From Prevotella sp. UBA746 (GTDB lineage: Bacteria > Bacteroidota > Bacteroidia > Bacteroidales > Bacteroidaceae): DNA of 54,368 nucleotides. Of the stretch, positions 52,335-54,368 are shown piece by piece. The stretch is taken from positions 1-54,368 of the forward strand of contig DBKQ01000041.1 in assembly GCA_002298545.1 (NCBI GenBank), read 5' to 3'. Under the pieces are notes generated by a model. The model had not been told where the DNA came from. It was given only the letters and a program-made list of their open reading frames with translations, and did no database searches. Numbering within the stretch: position 1 is the first letter of the stretch; the number at the start of each line of letters is the position of its first letter. A program made the translations under genes and the position numbers.

Positions 52335-54368
52335 TCACTCATATATATCCTCCACACTATACTTTCCAGAAGAACCGTCATCAGTCACACAAGGATTAAA
52401 GTCCTCTGGGATATCGAATTTCTCCTCAGGATCATATCCAAGCGATTTGTCAGCAAAGACGCTCTTCATATAATAAGCCCATATAGGAAGCGCCATGGTA
52501 GCACCCTGTCCCATACGCATAGAATCAAAATGAATGTCGCGGTCTTCACCGCCTACCCAGCACCCACTGACAAGCGACGGCGTGAATCCCATAAACCATG
52601 CGTCAGCATTACGGTTTGTCGTACCTGTCTTTCCACCCATCGGACAGTCAAGATTAAACTTATACCTTATTCTTCCGCCAGTTCCTTGGTCTATTACTGC
52701 CATCAGCATCTCAAGCATCTTATATGCCCCGTCTTCACTTATAACCTCATTCATACGAGGTTTAAAATTAGTAATAACATTACCGTCGCTATCCTCTATC
52801 TTTGAAACGAACATCGGCGAGGTATGAATTCCATGATTGGCAAATGTCGTGTATGCACTGACCATTTCTGACAGTGATGCCTCGTTCGGGCCAAGACACA
52901 ACACGATAGACGGATATATACCGTATGTGTTTATACCGAAGTCACGTAGTATACGCAAGAAATCCTGTGGGTTGATCTTACTCATCAAATCCGCTGACAC
53001 CCAGTTATTAGACATCGACAATGCCCATTTCAGAGTTACCATCTGCCCGTATCTTGCATGAGAACTGTTTCTTGGACACCAATCACCGAATCTGCGCGGT
53101 GCGTTACGCACCTTATCGCATGGCGACATACCATTTGCCATCGACAGAGCATATAGGAACGGTTTTATCGTTGATCCTACCTGACGGCGACCTTGAGTAA
53201 CCATATCATACTTAAAATGATCAAAATCGATACCGCCTACATATGCCTTCACTGCCCCCGTCCTCGGGTCCATACTCATAAAGCCGGCACGCAAGAAAGA
53301 CTTCACATAGCGTATGGAATCCATCGGCGACATTACCGTGTCGATATCCCCATGATAGGTAAACACAGTCATTTCTGTAGGTTTGTTGAAGGCCGCCTTT
53401 ATTTCCTCTTCCGATGCGCCCTGTTGACGCATAACCCTGTAGCGGTCACTCTGGCGCATAGAACGTTCGAGGATTGCTTTCACCTCTTGCGGTTTAAGCG
53501 CCGTTGTAAACGGAGCATTCGTCTTTGAGCGGTTTTCTTTTGTGAATTCAGGTTGCAAGAAGCCACCGACATGACGTCTTACAGCCTCTTCAGCATACCT
53601 TTGCATACGCGAATCGATAGTAGTAAATATCTTCAATCCATCTGTATAAACATTATACGGCTCTCCGTTTTTCTTTGTATTTTTGTTGCACCATCCATAC
53701 AAAGGATCAGTCTCCCAGGCTACAGAATCTATAGAATACTGAGCTCTGTTCCAACTTGGATACTTGCTCAGTTCCGGTTTCTTAGCCATCATATACTGTC
53801 TCAGGAACTCACGGAAATATGTCGCCACACCATCCTTATGATCTGTACGATGGAAATTCAGCACCAGCTCCTGCGCTGCGTTGGCATCATATTCAGCCGA
53901 AGAAATATATCCAGCTTTCAGCATTTGCCCGAGAACAACGTTTCGGCGCTCTCTGCAACGTTCGGGATATCTCACAGGATTAAAGAATGAAGGATTTTTA
54001 CACAGACCTACAAGTGTGGCAGCCTCATCAAGTGTAAGATTTTTCGGATCCTTGCTGAAATAAACATTTGAAGCATTCTTTATACCTACGGCATTATGCA
54101 AAAAGTCGAAATAATTAAGGTACATCGTTATTATCTCTTCCTTTGTATAATAACGTTCCAGCTTAATGGCAATGACCCACTCTATCGGTTTCTGCAGAAG
54201 ACGCTCTGTTGTGCTCTCCGCCGTATGAGAATATAATTGCTTTGCAAGCTGCTGCGTTATTGTAGAACCACCGCCGGCACTAACTTGTCCAAGCAGTCCT
54301 CTTTTGATAATCGCTCTGCCAAGGGCTATAAAGTCAATACCAGAATGCTCATAAAAACGCTCATCTTC
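52335..54368 (-). CDS. Class A penicillin-binding protein (PBP1A-like), N-terminus cut by window edge
   Basis: 677 residues are visible and the frame is open to the window edge. The glycosyltransferase domain (GT51) begins at its catalytic EDERFYEHSGID, which lies at the very end of the window, followed by GGGSTITQQLAKQL and a KLERYYTKEEIITMYLN block. The transpeptidase has STIKPFL (SxxK), SMSNNW (SxN) and GGKTGTT (KTG). A cytoplasmic start and membrane anchor are missing, lying beyond 54368. It polymerises and cross-links peptidoglycan. A Met at 54125 is internal and not the start. Confidence 0.94.
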   Translation of the reverse strand, partial: EDERFYEHSGIDFIALGRAIIKRGLLGQVSAGGGSTITQQLAKQLYSHTAESTTERLLQKPIEWVIAIKLERYYTKEEIITMYLNYFDFLHNAVGIKNASNVYFSKDPKNLTLDEAATLVGLCKNPSFFNPVRYPERCRERRNVVLGQMLKAGYISSAEYDANAAQELVLNFHRTDHKDGVATYFREFLRQYMMAKKPELSKYPSWNRAQYSIDSVAWETDPLYGWCNKNTKKNGEPYNVYTDGLKIFTTIDSRMQRYAEEAVRRHVGGFLQPEFTKENRSKTNAPFTTALKPQEVKAILERSMRQSDRYRVMRQQGASEEEIKAAFNKPTEMTVFTYHGDIDTVMSPMDSIRYVKSFLRAGFMSMDPRTGAVKAYVGGIDFDHFKYDMVTQGRRQVGSTIKPFLYALSMANGMSPCDKVRNAPRRFGDWCPRNSSHARYGQMVTLKWALSMSNNWVSADLMSKINPQDFLRILRDFGINTYGIYPSIVLCLGPNEASLSEMVSAYTTFANHGIHTSPMFVSKIEDSDGNVITNFKPRMNEVISEDGAYKMLEMLMAVIDQGTGGRIRYKFNLDCPMGGKTGTTNRNADAWFMGFTPSLVSGCWVGGEDRDIHFDSMRMGQGATMALPIWAYYMKSVFADKSLGYDPEEKFDIPEDFNPCVTDDGSSGKYSVEDIYE

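Overview
The window reads as Bacteroidales chromosome, most like Prevotella. Supporting signs are a SusC/SusD pair with an ECF sigma and FecR anti-sigma, a nuoABCDHIJKLMN operon with fused nuoCD and no nuoEFG, MetA and ThrA of Bacteroidetes type, and repeated promoters of the form TTTG/TTG, about 19-21 nt, TAnnTTTG. No rRNA or tRNA gene was found. All assignments come from reading the sequence; no database search was possible.

Layout. 56-5204 (minus) is a phenylalanine/tyrosine operon: prephenate dehydratase, aminotransferase, DAHP synthase-chorismate mutase, prephenate dehydrogenase and a secreted EEP-family protein. Ahead of it lies a leader peptide rich in Phe, Tyr and Trp codons with a terminator/antiterminator pair, the layout of a transcription attenuator. 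5400-15697 (plus) is the complex I operon, closed by a terminator. 15784-24802 (minus) is an accessory island: HD-domain protein resembling alarmone hydrolases, GIY-YIG nuclease fused to a likely ASCH domain, a small protein, SF2 helicase, PIN toxin-antitoxin pair, MmeI-like DNA methyltransferase without a recognisable nuclease motif, a structured and unidentified RNA of about 345 nt with its own promoter and terminator, and a zeta toxin module. The zeta promoter and the RNA promoter are an identical 38-bp direct repeat.

24842-27175 (minus) carries an M28 peptidase and rpsF-rpsR-rplI. 27242-28046 has an HU-like DNA-binding protein and 21-bp tandem repeats. 28116-36553 (plus) is an ECF sigma/FecR/SusC/SusD locus ending in a secreted histidine-type phosphatase, suggesting uptake of an organic phosphate such as an inositol phosphate. 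36596-43187 (plus) holds metA (Glu111 points to acetyl-CoA use), a U32 family protein, a zinc-ribbon membrane lipoprotein and a TonB-dependent receptor. 43232-48450 (minus) is the threonine operon thrA, apgM-like (probable homoserine kinase), thrC. 48530-52288 (plus) has ridA-queC and a ptb-buk pair. The right edge cuts through a class A penicillin-binding protein (minus).

The strongest candidates for something new are the structured RNA with the duplicated promoter, the split restriction-like system with its small bridging protein and GIY-YIG-ASCH nuclease, and the aromatic attenuator.
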